Below are positions 1 through 9,244 of a DNA stretch of 11,650 nt, piece after piece. Position 1 is the first letter of the stretch. Each line of letters starts with the position of its first letter. Both the position numbers and the translations under genes were made by a program. The notes under the pieces are model-generated. The model saw nothing but the letters and a program-made list of their open reading frames with translations, ran no database searches and was not told the origin of the DNA. This DNA is from Monoraphidium neglectum (lineage: Eukaryota > Chlorophyta > Chlorophyceae > Sphaeropleales > Selenastraceae), in NCBI RefSeq assembly GCF_000611645.1, contig NW_014011778.1:1-11650 (forward strand), given 5' to 3'.

Positions 1-11
1 CCCGCACCCAC

Positions 12-2504
12 CATGACCATGTTGACCACGAGCTTCATGTGGGCGCCAGCACCAACCTGGAAAGTGCAGGGCACAGGCGTGGACTGAGGTCAGGTGGGAA
101 CGTTCAGATGTGCAGCAAAGGTGTGGCTGACGAGGGCATGAGGGGCCGCCCCGCTGCGGGCGGGCTGGCGCCGCGCGCCCGCCACGTGCCAACCCCTCCG
201 TCCTGGCAGCTGTTGCTGCCGAACCGACCAACCAGCGCCCCGCTGCGGTCTGCCGGACAAGGGCGACGCACACACAACATGACGCTAAGGTTTGCAACAC
301 AGTACCGACGCCCAAGCAATCCTCCCAAACCAAGGTCTCAAACTGCAGAACACGAGACCGCACACAGTACATTACAGAGGTCCAACCCCTGGAAACAAAC
401 AGTTCTAAACAGACTCCTGCCGCAGTCACCCCACACTCACAACCCAGGCCGCGACAGCGCACTACCAAGCGTGGCCCTACCCCCGGTTTCCCGGCAGCTT
501 CCTTCCGGTTTCCGCACCTCTCCCAGGAAGAAGGCCTTCTTGCCCATCACATCCAGCGGCCCCGCCGCGGCGTCGAACAGCGCCGCGTCGCCCGCGCACA
601 GGAAGATCAGCTGCCCCTGCTCGGCTGGCCCCTTGGAGCCGGAGACGGGCGCTTCGAGGAACAGGCCGCCCGCGGCGCGCACCTGCGGGGGGCGGCGGCG
701 GCGGCGGGCGACATGAGGGCGGGCGTGAGGCGGAGCGGGGGCGGCGCGGTCGGGCGCCGGGCGGCGAGGCGGGGCGGCGGCTGCGCGGCCGGGAGCGTGA
801 GGGGCGCGTCAGGCACGCGTGCGTTCCCCGAGCAGTGGGTGAGGGGAGCCCGACGGCACGGGTGGCAGCAGAGAAATTGAAATTCTGCCCCCAGAAACGC
901 TCCGCGACCGAGCAGCCGGCCCCGCCCCAGCCCCTCCCGCCGACCAAGACCCCCGGCTGGGGGCCGGCGGCGCGCTGCCGCGGCTGATAGTAGGCGCAGA
1001 GGCAGCGCCCCGCCGCCACGAACGCGAGGGCGTGCCTTTGCGGCGATGGCGCTCGAGGTGTCAGAGTCGACTGTGGACACATCCACATACCCCTTGCCAG
1101 GGGACAGCCCTGGGGGGTGCGCACATGCACGCGTGAGAGCGTGCTCAGAGAGCAGCAGCAGACGCAGCGGTCGAGCGGGGATCGTGGGCCGGGGGCAGCC
1201 TGCGGCTCGACGGTGTGTGTCGCAAATTGGTGCACGGCTCGCTGCCGGCAAGAGTTGCGGACGCACGAGGCGGGGCCGGCGCATGCACGCTCGAGCCCAA
1301 CCGCAACCGACTGGATGGCACCAGCAAAACATGAAGTTTCAAAATGCTGGAGCATTGAGGGGGCGGCGGGCCCTCAGGGCACGATTCCGGCCGGCATCGG
1401 TGCCAGTCTGATTGATTCACCTATTCACCTTTTGCCACGTCCTCTGCTACAGCCAGGGCGGCCGGGGGGTCCGACAGCATCGCAAATGTGATCTCTGCCT
1501 TGGACGCAACCTCGGACGCGCTGCTGGCCACCTTGATCCAGGGGTGGGGGCGGAAGGGGGGAGAAGTGGCGGTGGCGGTGGCGGTGGCGGTGGCGGTGGC
1601 TGTCCACCCTCGTGCAAGGGTTGGTGCTGCCGTGCAGTGCACGAGCGGCGGCCGCCCGTCGCGCCGTTGCAGGGCGGGTGCTGCTGCATCGAAAAGCCGA
1701 CACGGCCGCCGCGCGCGTGCTTGCGCCGCAGCCGGTCTGGGACGCGCGCGCGAGGGGCCGGCGCGGCGTGCGTCGTGCCGCTGCCCTCAAACGCAGCCCA
1801 CCTCTGCGCCCGCAGCCTCCAGGGGTGCGCATTTTGCGGGATTGCGGTTCCAGACTACCACCTTGTAGCCGGCCTTGATCAGGTTGTTGGCCTGGGAAAG
1901 GAGATCAGGCCATTATGTGAGGCGATTGGGGAGCGGCGTAGAGGTTGGCCATGCCGTGCCATGTCGTTGCGCAGGAAGTGGCAAGGTGCATGGCGGCGCG
2001 ACATGCAGTGGCGAGAGCATGCATGGAGGGGGGGGCATGAGGGAGTTCAGGAGGGATGCATGCGGAAGCCTTCCTCCGCATGTCGGGGCCATGAAGGCAC
2101 ATGCGGGCGCGGCTCGCATGCAAGTGACGCTCGTCGCTGCTGCGCCAGTTTTTGGCCCCAGTGCCCAAGCACCCAAAAAACCGAGGTCAGCCACAGAAGC
2201 CCCCCACCATGGCCAAGCCCATGATGCCGATCCCCAAGAACCCAATGGTGGTCTTCCCCGGCTCAGCAGTCGGCACCGCCGCCGCCGCCGCCGCGCAGAC
2301 CCAAGTACAGCGTGGGGTGACGAGTGCGCGACCCTGCTCAAAGATCTGGGCCGCCGCGCCGCTGCAAGTACCCACGCCCGATGCGGAGGCGGGACGACTT
2401 CTGCATTTGAAAAGATGCGCCGTCGCGACTACATGGGATCCAGCGCGCCTGCTGCTGCTGGCACACCGTTGTGCCGAGGACTGCTTGCCTGCAAGCGCCT
2501 TCAT
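12..2504 (-). CDS. GLYR: Glyoxylate/succinic-semialdehyde reductase, 3' partial, six visible exons
   Basis: NAD(P)H-dependent reductase of the beta-hydroxyacid dehydrogenase family. The plant enzyme reduces glyoxylate to glycolate and succinic semialdehyde to gamma-hydroxybutyrate, scavenging reactive aldehydes from photorespiration and the GABA shunt. Exons on the minus strand are 2504-2208, 1891-1802, 1531-1429, 1109-1036, 682-518 and 56-12; a GT donor at 11-10 shows the gene runs off the window. Joined, they align with plant GLYR along their length: dinucleotide-binding [12 protein letters not shown] (residues 88-99), [32 protein letters not shown], the substrate motif [16 protein letters not shown], and [12 protein letters not shown] with the family's catalytic lysine at about residue 251. 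Residues 1 to about 80 are rich in Ser, Ala and Arg, fitting a plastid or mitochondrial transit peptide. The ATG at 2504 has A at -3. Exon 4 appears to end at a GC donor, and the loop at the exon 3/4 join is about five residues shorter than in plants. Seen: exons and motifs. Known: family function. Inferred: targeting and exact start. Confidence 0.94.
1532..1600. repeat. G-run and (GGTGGC)n tract inside GLYR intron 2
   Basis: Positions 1566-1600 are nearly six units of a GTGGCG hexamer. They are preceded at about 1541-1561 by several runs of four or more G. On the transcribed strand this becomes C-rich and supplies the polypyrimidine stretch just before the exon 3 acceptor (AG at 1533-1532). 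The G-rich strand could form a G-quadruplex. This is a simple-sequence repeat and probably length-variable. Confidence 0.85.
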
Positions 2505-4379
2505 TGTGTTTAGGTCTTGTGAAAATATTGAATTGCGTTCACTGTGATAGAATCAGATTCAAGCTGCCTTGATTGACGACTGCTGTCACCGCTGTGATCA
2601 GTTTTCCAGGTCAGCACCAGTGGGACGGCTGCGCACTGTACAGTTGCAAATCGCTGTGTTTCGTATGTACGGCGCCTGAGCTTTGTAGAGACGTTCATCA
2701 TTTGGCCCGGCAAAGCAATTGCGTACATACTCTGCTGTACTCTGCTGGTGCCGATACCGGGAGCGACAAGGCGCGACCGGGGGGTTGGGCAGCGCCATGG
2801 TGGGCCGGCGCGCGAAAAGCCAAGACACAATGTTCGTGTCAAGTCACAACTATACTGCACTGGTCTGCAAAGTGGTGCACCAATTACCTGCATTCAACGA
2901 GCTTCCTGGCCAAGACTTCCAAGCAAGACGGATGCTCGAACCGTTACTGGGCGATATGTGTGTCGATTAATGCACCGCAAATGTTGACCTACAGGTGCGG
3001 CAAGCATACCCAGCAGCAGCGCCCGAGCGGCCAGTCGCCGAGCCCGCCGCTGCGCCGCCGGCTGCACGCGACCTCCCGCAGTCCTCCCTGGTCGTCCGGC
3101 TCGCTGCGCTGCACCCTGCGCGCCTGCCCGCGCCGCCTGAGGGTGTGAGTTGGTTGTCGTAAATTGAAGCGGATCCCGCCCATGGCCCCTTGAGATGACA
3201 GACACCTGGCACCCGGGGGGCTGGATATCCCAGCATCGCCGCGCGAGGGCGCTGAAGGATAGGGCAATCGTCAACCGTCAGTGATGGGCAGCCGCGGTGC
3301 TCGCATCTGCCCAGCTCTGCAGGTATCTACGTGCACGTACGGTCTGCGCCATGCTGCGCCGCACGGCGGGCCTGACGCAGCCCCTGCTAATTGCGGGGCT
3401 TCCCTCGATGTCCGGCAGCAAGCTGCGGTGCGCTGCGCGTGCCTCCCTTCCGCACCCCCTGCGATTCTGGATGGCCGCGACCGACGCTGCTACGGCCACA
3501 GGGACGCGCGAAAATGTCCTTGTACCTGTGCTGGGTTGCATGTGTGTGCTGAAGTTCACTCGAGCTGCGGTGAGACCTGGTGATTAACCTTTCAAGCACT
3601 ATGTTTGGTCACAGCACTGTACATTCGGCGTGGCAATGCTTGAGATTGCAGCACCCTCACGCATTATGCAAGGGGGTGCTGCGAGTTCAGAAGCCACGTG
3701 GTGCTGATGTCGCCGGCCACTGTGAACCCCCCTGCGACCATGCTCAACACATTGCACTAAGATTGACGCAGCAAGCCATGGCATCTCTAGCAGCGTGAAT
3801 GGGGGTGCATGGGCATGTCGCTACCTTCGCTGGCTGTCGGCTGTACAGCTGTGGGCAGCGGTTGCACATTCAGCTCGTCATCAGGCGTCGCGTGTTCTGC
3901 GATGTATTTGGGGTACTTATACATTACCAAGTTTAAGATTTTTGTTGTCACAGAGTGGAAGCATGTCCGCGAAAGCGGTTCATAATGGTGCGCGGCGCGC
4001 AAGCATGGGGTGAGAAAGCAGCGCCGCTGCCCTGATCAGCTGTCACTGCCACTCAGGCTTGTGCTGTATGTGAAACAGAGGTGCTTCGAGAAACCACAGG
4101 GCCGCTGCAAACAAGAGCGAGAACTAAAGGTTGGCTGCACCGCGTGCAAAACTGTCTCAAAACATCAAAAATGAAATGGTGACGAGCTCACGAAGACTTG
4201 TCGAAGGCCCCTGCACTCCAGCGCACGCACAAGTCAGGGGGCCCTGCACGCCGGCCAGCCAGCCGCCCGCTCGTACACGCGCAGTGTAGCGTTCCCCGTC
4301 ACGGCCGCCTCGCGAGGCCAGGGCTGCCCCGCGCGCAGTGCGCCTCGCATTGTGCACACGTCAATCCAAGCCTGGGGCG
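2505..4379. other. Intergenic interval with no confident gene; GLYR promoter and SpoVS-like gene 3' flank
   Basis: This stretch lies upstream of GLYR and downstream of the SpoVS-like gene. About 2505-2990 and 3580-4190 are visibly less GC-rich than the exons, as expected for UTR and intergenic DNA. Several splice-flanked open segments occur: 2995-3144 (plus) or 3136-3010 (minus), 3350 to about 3570 (plus), 4104-4043 (minus), and about 4030-3825 joined to 3731-3664 (minus). None has a product I recognise, so none is called a gene. No TGTAA-type poly(A) signal was found downstream of the SpoVS-like stop on the minus strand. Confidence 0.6.
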
Positions 4380-6558
4380 CTAGATCTTGTCCACGTGGAT
4401 GTGGAACTTGATGGCGTTGAGCTCGCCACCCTGCTTCTGTGGACGCACAGAGGCGTGGGGATATCAATCAGGACCTTAGGGGAATGGTGATGAAGATTGC
4501 TGCCGTTCGTCCCTCAAAAGTCAGGCACACGCGCACGCGCGCGCTGGCTGTTATCAAGCCCACCGGCTCAAGACCCTTCTTATGCGGACGCAGCCGCCAG
4601 CTCGTGGCTCCTTGCAGCCGCAGCCGCCAACCACGCTGCCGCAAGATTTGGACCCGGGCCCACTCACGCCGCTGCCCATCCGCCTGCCACTGAACCTCAC
4701 CCTCCCAAGCCCGCAACACCCAAACGTCAGGGTAACTCAAGCCCCGATGTCACACCTGCACGTGAATGAACTCGGGGCGCGCGCGGATGTCCAGGCCGTC
4801 AGGCTCAAGGGCCAGGCGCGTGTGCCCGATTGCCAGCACGCAGTTGGAGACCTGGGGCGTTCCGAACAAGGATGGGTCCGAATCAGCGGCAGCGTGGAGC
4901 GTGGGGCGGGGGTGGACGCCCAACGCAGGCGCCCCTGCGAGTCTCTGCATGCTCAAGCTAGCAAAGTATCCCTCACAGGCGTGGGCCATGCGCTTTCGGG
5001 TTGGGATTTGTGCGACGACCGCAGCTGCAGAGGTCTCACCGCGTCGCCGCCGATGCCGGTGAGGCAGGGCACGATGCCCTCCCGGATGCGCTGCGCCAGC
5101 GCCGTGCACACCACCTGCACGCCGCTGGTCGCGCCCACCTGGGGCACGTGCGGGCGGCGGCGTGGGCGAGCCCACAGTGTGCGTCGGTGGGAACGGACGG
5201 CCCGCGACTTGTGCAACTCGTGCTGTTGGGCTTGCGCCTCACTGGCGCAGGCCAGGCGCACACATCGGAAGCCTTGCAGTCTTCGCGCCGCCTGTCGCCA
5301 GCATACACGTGCACGCATGCATGCCGGCGTGCCCGCCCAGCCCTCTGCTTCTCAGGACCCATCTTCTCACCGCGGCGTAAGCGCAACATCACCCGCAGCT
5401 GCCCCGCACTCCACCGCCGCTGCCACGTGCTGCCCCGGCCCTGCCCCGTGCTCCCCTGGCGCTGCCCCTCCGCCGCCCCACCTGCATCTCCACGTTATTG
5501 GGCGTGATGGGCCAGCCCAGCGGGTGCTTGGCCATGTACAGCGCCACAGAAGGCTTCTCGGGGGTGCCCCCCTCCCTGAAGGCCGTCTGGAATGTCAAAT
5601 CGTGGCCGTCGTTGGCCAGGTAGCCTGGGGGTTGCGCCCGAGGTTCGAGGCGGAGCGGGTGAGTTTGGGGGTCGCATGGAAAGGCGGGCGGACCGGTGGG
5701 GTCATGCCCAGGCGGCGCCTGCTGAGGCGGTTGCAGCGAAGGCGTGCGCAGGCATGTTGGGGCCGCAGCGGTCCATCCACAAGCAAGCTGCCAACAACAA
5801 GAGGTATATTGTGCTAGAGGTGCCAGAAATGACAAGAGAGCGCGCTTATGCACCAAGTCCTGCGCCCGGCGCGAGCGAGCTGCATGCGCCCCCGGAATCG
5901 CGGCCGCCTGGGGACACCGCGCCCACCCCGCGCAATGGAGACGGCCTTGACCGCCTGGTTGATGCACTGGCTGCCAGTGCACAGCATGGCGGGCGCGTCG
6001 CCCGCGCGGCAGGTGTGGGCGACCTTGCCGGCGACCGCCTTGACGTTGCTGGCAGCAGACACCTGCGCTGGGCGCGGGCGGCGGCGACGCATGGCGTCCG
6101 TTGATGCGTGCGCGGCGCATGCTGTACGCATGGCGCATCATGCACACACACACCAATCACTTGTGGCTGCATCCTCTCTTATGCCATTGAGCCATGGCTC
6201 CATGCTCAGCAACAGTGGCTCGTTGCAGCACACCCACCTTCACAAAGGTGGGGCCACCAGGCTCTTGCGGCGGCATAGGAGCCTGCCCCGGGCGCAGCTG
6301 CGGCTGCGCGGCCAGTGCCACTGCCTGCTGCGCAGCTGCAGCCTGTGCCGCCGCCGCGGCCGCAGCGATTGCCTGCCTGAAAGCCGCCTGCTGGGCAGCT
6401 GGGTCCTCGGCAGCCGCAGGCGCGGCGACAGCGGGAGCATAAGCGATCGCTGCCGGGGCCACTGCTGCGGGAGCTAAATGTGCTGCCTGCTTGTCCGCTT
6501 CGCTGTAGGGCCCAGCGCGCTCTGGAGAGGCCGCTGCACGCCTCTCTGGGCCCGGCAT
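4380..6558 (-). CDS. Tandem SpoVS-like (Alba-superfamily) domain protein, six exons, complete
   Basis: Minus-strand exons are 6558-6238, 6062-5927, 5624-5482, 5138-5040, 4851-4756 and 4436-4380 (stop TAG 4382-4380). All junctions are GT-AG with consistent phase, giving about 283 residues. Residues 1-103 are Ala/Gln/Pro-rich low complexity with a poly-Ala stretch. From about residue 104, FVKVSAASNVKAVAGKV, CINQAVKAVSIARG (140-153) and a VALYM end strand match the layout of bacterial SpoVS, whose usual text is close to LKVSAKSSPNSVAGAL and NQAVKAVAIARG. A second copy fills about 201-283: VGATSGVQVVCTALAQRI, GIGGDAVSNCVLAIGHTR, a DGLDIRARPEFIHV loop and a terminal AIKFHIHVDKI strand. SpoVS is an about 86-residue bacterial sporulation protein with an Alba-like fold, so nucleic-acid binding is a reasonable inference, not shown. 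No transmembrane segment is seen, and no clear targeting peptide. The ATG at 6558 has A at -3; an extra 5' exon cannot be excluded because an AG lies just upstream. Function in algae is unknown to me. Confidence 0.88.
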
Positions 6559-6568
6559 GCTGTGATCA

Positions 6569-6582
6569 GGCGGTGCACCGCC
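6569..6582. promoter_or_regulatory. 14-bp perfect palindrome just upstream of the SpoVS-like start
   Basis: GGCGGTGCACCGCC reads identically on both strands and ends 10 bases before the proposed ATG at 6558. It could be a protein-binding site, or a small hairpin if it lies in the 5' leader. The palindrome is seen; any role is inferred. Confidence 0.35.
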
Positions 6583-7739
6583 ACAGGCTCACGGCAACAG
6601 TAAAAATCGGCACAATCTGGACGTTGAAAAGTACGGTTATGCACGAGAGAGGCGGCACTCAGCGAAGATCTCGAGACTCAGACTGCTTGTGAGGACGCCG
6701 CAGCATAAACGTGCGTGCAAGCTGGCAGAAAACGAGTACGGAGTATGCATGGACTGGGATATCGCTTTGCAGGAAACACCAGCGACCTGCCAGGTTGCCG
6801 GTGGCCAGGCCAGGCGAATGTGCAGGATGCCGAGTCAGCAGCCGCCCTCACCTGCTTACCCACGTGTAAGCAGGACAAACTGCATCAGGCGATGCCATAA
6901 CTTACAAAAGGCCATCATTCATGAAATGAATAGCGGCATAGTCATATGTCAAGTCAATGCGTTCTTCTGCAATCATCAACACTTTTTCACTTGAATTCGA
7001 ATGCACGTCTGAGACCAGGTGTGCGAGTTGATCATTAGCCAGCGTTGAAACAGCATGGTGTGCTCGCAATGTGGCGGCCCCTAGATCGCCACATGCAGCC
7101 GGTTAATAACTGGTCGACGGCAGGGTCTTTCCCTGACAGGATTGCAGGTCCAGCAAACAGTGCTCCAGACCGCACACGCATGCAGCACACATCATGACGT
7201 ATGGCATGCTCTCCATGTTTTCAAGCCCGAATACTGCCTGTAGCCCGACTTCCATCCTGATACTTTTCACATGCGTTGAACTGGAAGCCGCAAGGCATGA
7301 CCATTACCAGGCATCCTTCAAGACTCAGCCATGGTTGAGGTCACCCCGTGCGGTGCCCACTCGGCCACGCTGGCAATTTCATGCGTGAATGTTGGCAGAC
7401 TTCCTTGTTTTACAGGTCAACCTTGATCGTTCGCTCTCTGTCAATAGTAGAAGGAATTAGTCTGCACTCAAAAGCAACAAACATGTTCAACGTCGCAACC
7501 ATAGCAGCAGAAAGGTACTTGCTGCATCCGCGAATGTGTGCCTTCCCTGGGCCTTTGCCTTTGGGCGCCGTCAAACAGGCACCGACCGCCCTGCAAGAGT
7601 CAAACAGTCACTTTTGCGTAAAGTGTGCGTGCGGCGGGCCGTCCTGCTGCACGGGCGCACAGAGCTCCCATGCATCGCCGCTCGTTTTGGTGGCTGGCCG
7701 CAACATCAAGGCGGCAACAGTCATGTGAACGCCAGGATA
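6583..7739. other. Intergenic interval: SpoVS-like promoter and 3' flank of the Gly/Trp-rich gene
   Basis: No exon with family similarity was found on either strand. Open frames here, for example 7348-7728 on plus, have no recognisable motif and sit in sequence of lower GC than the exons. The right part is most simply the 3' UTR of the gene ending at 7740, with a candidate poly(A) signal at 7414-7410. The left part is presumably the promoter and leader of the SpoVS-like gene. Confidence 0.6.
7410..7414 (-). terminator. Candidate TGTAA poly(A) signal of the Gly/Trp-rich gene
   Basis: TGTAA on the minus strand lies about 325 bases past the stop at 7740 and is the only copy I found in that stretch. 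TGTAA is the usual polyadenylation signal in chlorophyte nuclear genes, placed shortly before the cleavage site. A five-base motif can also arise by chance. Confidence 0.4.
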
Positions 7740-8321
7740 TCAGCGCCGCCCAACATCCACAAACCCCCCGACCGTGGCACCGCCGAGCCCCTTGCTGTAC
7801 CAAGTGCCGGCACCAGGAACCCACGTGCTGGCACCATAACCCCACGGCCCATAACCCCAGCCGCCCCAGCCCCAGCCGGGGCCGACCTGGGCGGCCGCGG
7901 AGGCGCCAGCCCAACCGGCGCCCACCCACCCGGGGGCGACCCATCCGGCGCCTGCCCAGCCGGGGACCCACTGCGCCGCCGCCTGCTCAGCCTCTCCCTT
8001 GGCCGACTGTACCGCAACCTCCTCCTTCGTGGACAGCAGGCGGCGCGCTACTGGTGCGCCCATGGCCGAAGCCAGCATTGCGCCGCAAAGGACGCCAAAC
8101 ACTGAGGGTGCCCAGGAGGGGCGCGGTACAATGGTGCTGTGGTGAGGACCAGGTGGGCTATTCTGAGTGCGTGCTTGGGCGGCGGGGCAAGGGGCAGCAT
8201 GGTGCATGTGCAGCGAGCACGGCTCGACAGGACAAGCCCAATCAATAATATTCAGAACTGTGCCTTTTTCAAGGCTCCGGCACAACTCACAAACAGTCGT
8301 TGCGACGGATCCGCGACCCAT
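7740..8321 (-). CDS. Small secreted Gly/Trp/Ala-rich protein, two exons
   Basis: Exon 1 is 8321-8291 and exon 2 is 8101-7740 (stop TGA), separated by a 189-bp intron with a GTGAGT donor and a CTCAG acceptor. Together they give 130 residues. The phase-1 join completes a typical signal peptide: a short basic start MGRGS, a hydrophobic core VLFGVLCGAMLASA (residues 10-23) and a likely cleavage near residues 23-26, followed by a basic RRLLS. Residues 35-54 are charged and Gln-rich. Residues 55-112 carry 11 tryptophans in a Gly/Ala background; the first five (55, 59, 64, 69, 74) are spaced 4-5 apart, then GWGWGGWGYGPWGYG. There is no cysteine after the signal peptide. The start has AAA before ATG, a good context. 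The mature protein is probably extracellular or in the cell wall or endomembrane system. I do not recognise a family. The exon 1 assignment rests on splice signals and on restoring a signal peptide, not on homology. Confidence 0.68.
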   Translation of the reverse strand: MGRGSVATTVCELCRSLEKGTVLNIIDWACPVEPCSLHMHHAAPCPAAQARTQNSPPGPHHSTIVPRPSWAPSVFGVLCGAMLASAMGAPVARRLLSTKEEVAVQSAKGEAEQAAAQWVPGWAGAGWVAPGWVGAGWAGASAAAQVGPGWGWGGWGYGPWGYGASTWVPGAGTWYSKGLGGATVGGFVDVGRR

Positions 8322-8825
8322 TTTGCACCGTTGAACGCCGAATGGGGCGTCGTTTACATTTACGTGGAATACAGATAGTGCAAGACCATCTATGTGAGGT
8401 TTTTTGTTTCTTGTCTGGTTGCCCATACACTGTCCAGCGGTCCGGCGGCCGCGGATGCTGCAGAGCAGGTGCCTCACATTCCGGGATACTCACTAGCCCG
8501 TTTTGACCCTTGCCACCTGTCCAGGGAATATGTGCCCTCTTCCAGACACCGGTGATGACTGCAATCAATCCGACCCTTGCAGGCGAGCGGGCTCCTCGCT
8601 CTGGGCTGGTGATTCCACTCCTCCACTCATTCAGCTGGCCGGACGGGCCGAGAACTTCCTTGAGGTGTGCACCCGTGACTGGCCACTGCAAACCTGTCAC
8701 AGGTGGCGCAGGATTCCATTCACAGCTGGCATGGTTGAGCCACACTGAAGCCACGAATGGTCTTGGCAAGGCCACAGCTGGTGCACGGGCCCCATGGCCT
8801 TCATGTGACTGGTTGGCCTCAAAGA

Positions 8826-8863
8826 GTGTGGTGTGCGGTACATTAATGCAGCCCGCACCACAC
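8826..8863. repeat. Imperfect inverted repeat (hairpin)
   Basis: Left arm 8826-8838 (GTGTGGTGTGCGG) pairs with right arm 8853-8863 (CCGCACCACAC), leaving a two-base bulge and a 14-base loop. It lies about 0.5 kb upstream of the secreted-protein gene. Its role is unknown. Confidence 0.55.
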
Positions 8864-9169
8864 GCCTGCCTGCTTGCCAGAGTGGCACGCCTTGAGTGCC
8901 TGGATGCACGGACTGCTTGGACAAGGTGCGTCGCAGGCAGCCGCTGCCCCGTCCTGCAGGATGCGAGGAGAGCTCCCCTGCGACTTGCGTGTTCAGGGAA
9001 GGAGCACACTGGCAGGACCATGAGCACACCATGACCAACGGCGCATCCTGATGCAATCCCTTCAGCACTGGGCACTGGCTGCGCTGAACATTTTATGCTA
9101 GCGGTACATCACTGCTCGTGTTGGAATGACAAGCAAACGAGCAGCGCCGTTTGTGCTCGCCGGTTGGAG

Positions 9170-9170
9170 G

Positions 9171-9244
<74 letters not shown>

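Noticed and set aside
39..716. 225-codon plus-strand open frame at the left edge
   Set aside because: It is antisense to GLYR exons 5-6 and intron 5 and shows no motif.
1040..1109. Continuous minus-strand reading through GLYR exon 4 into ARPRVRGGG as a longer exon
   Set aside because: The extra residues break the plant GLYR alignment and delay the join to the exon beginning at 682, which aligns without gaps if exon 4 stops at 1036.
4582..5817. 411-codon open frame on the plus strand
   Set aside because: It is antisense to exons and introns of the SpoVS-like gene, whose minus-strand exons have family alignment and matching splice phases. The plus frame has no recognisable domain and is explained by high GC reducing stop codons.
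8287..9075. 262-codon minus-strand open frame, and a 174-codon plus frame opposite it
   Set aside because: The minus frame begins with GTG, runs through the first exon of the secreted-protein gene in another frame, and has no recognisable family or signal. The plus frame is equally featureless.
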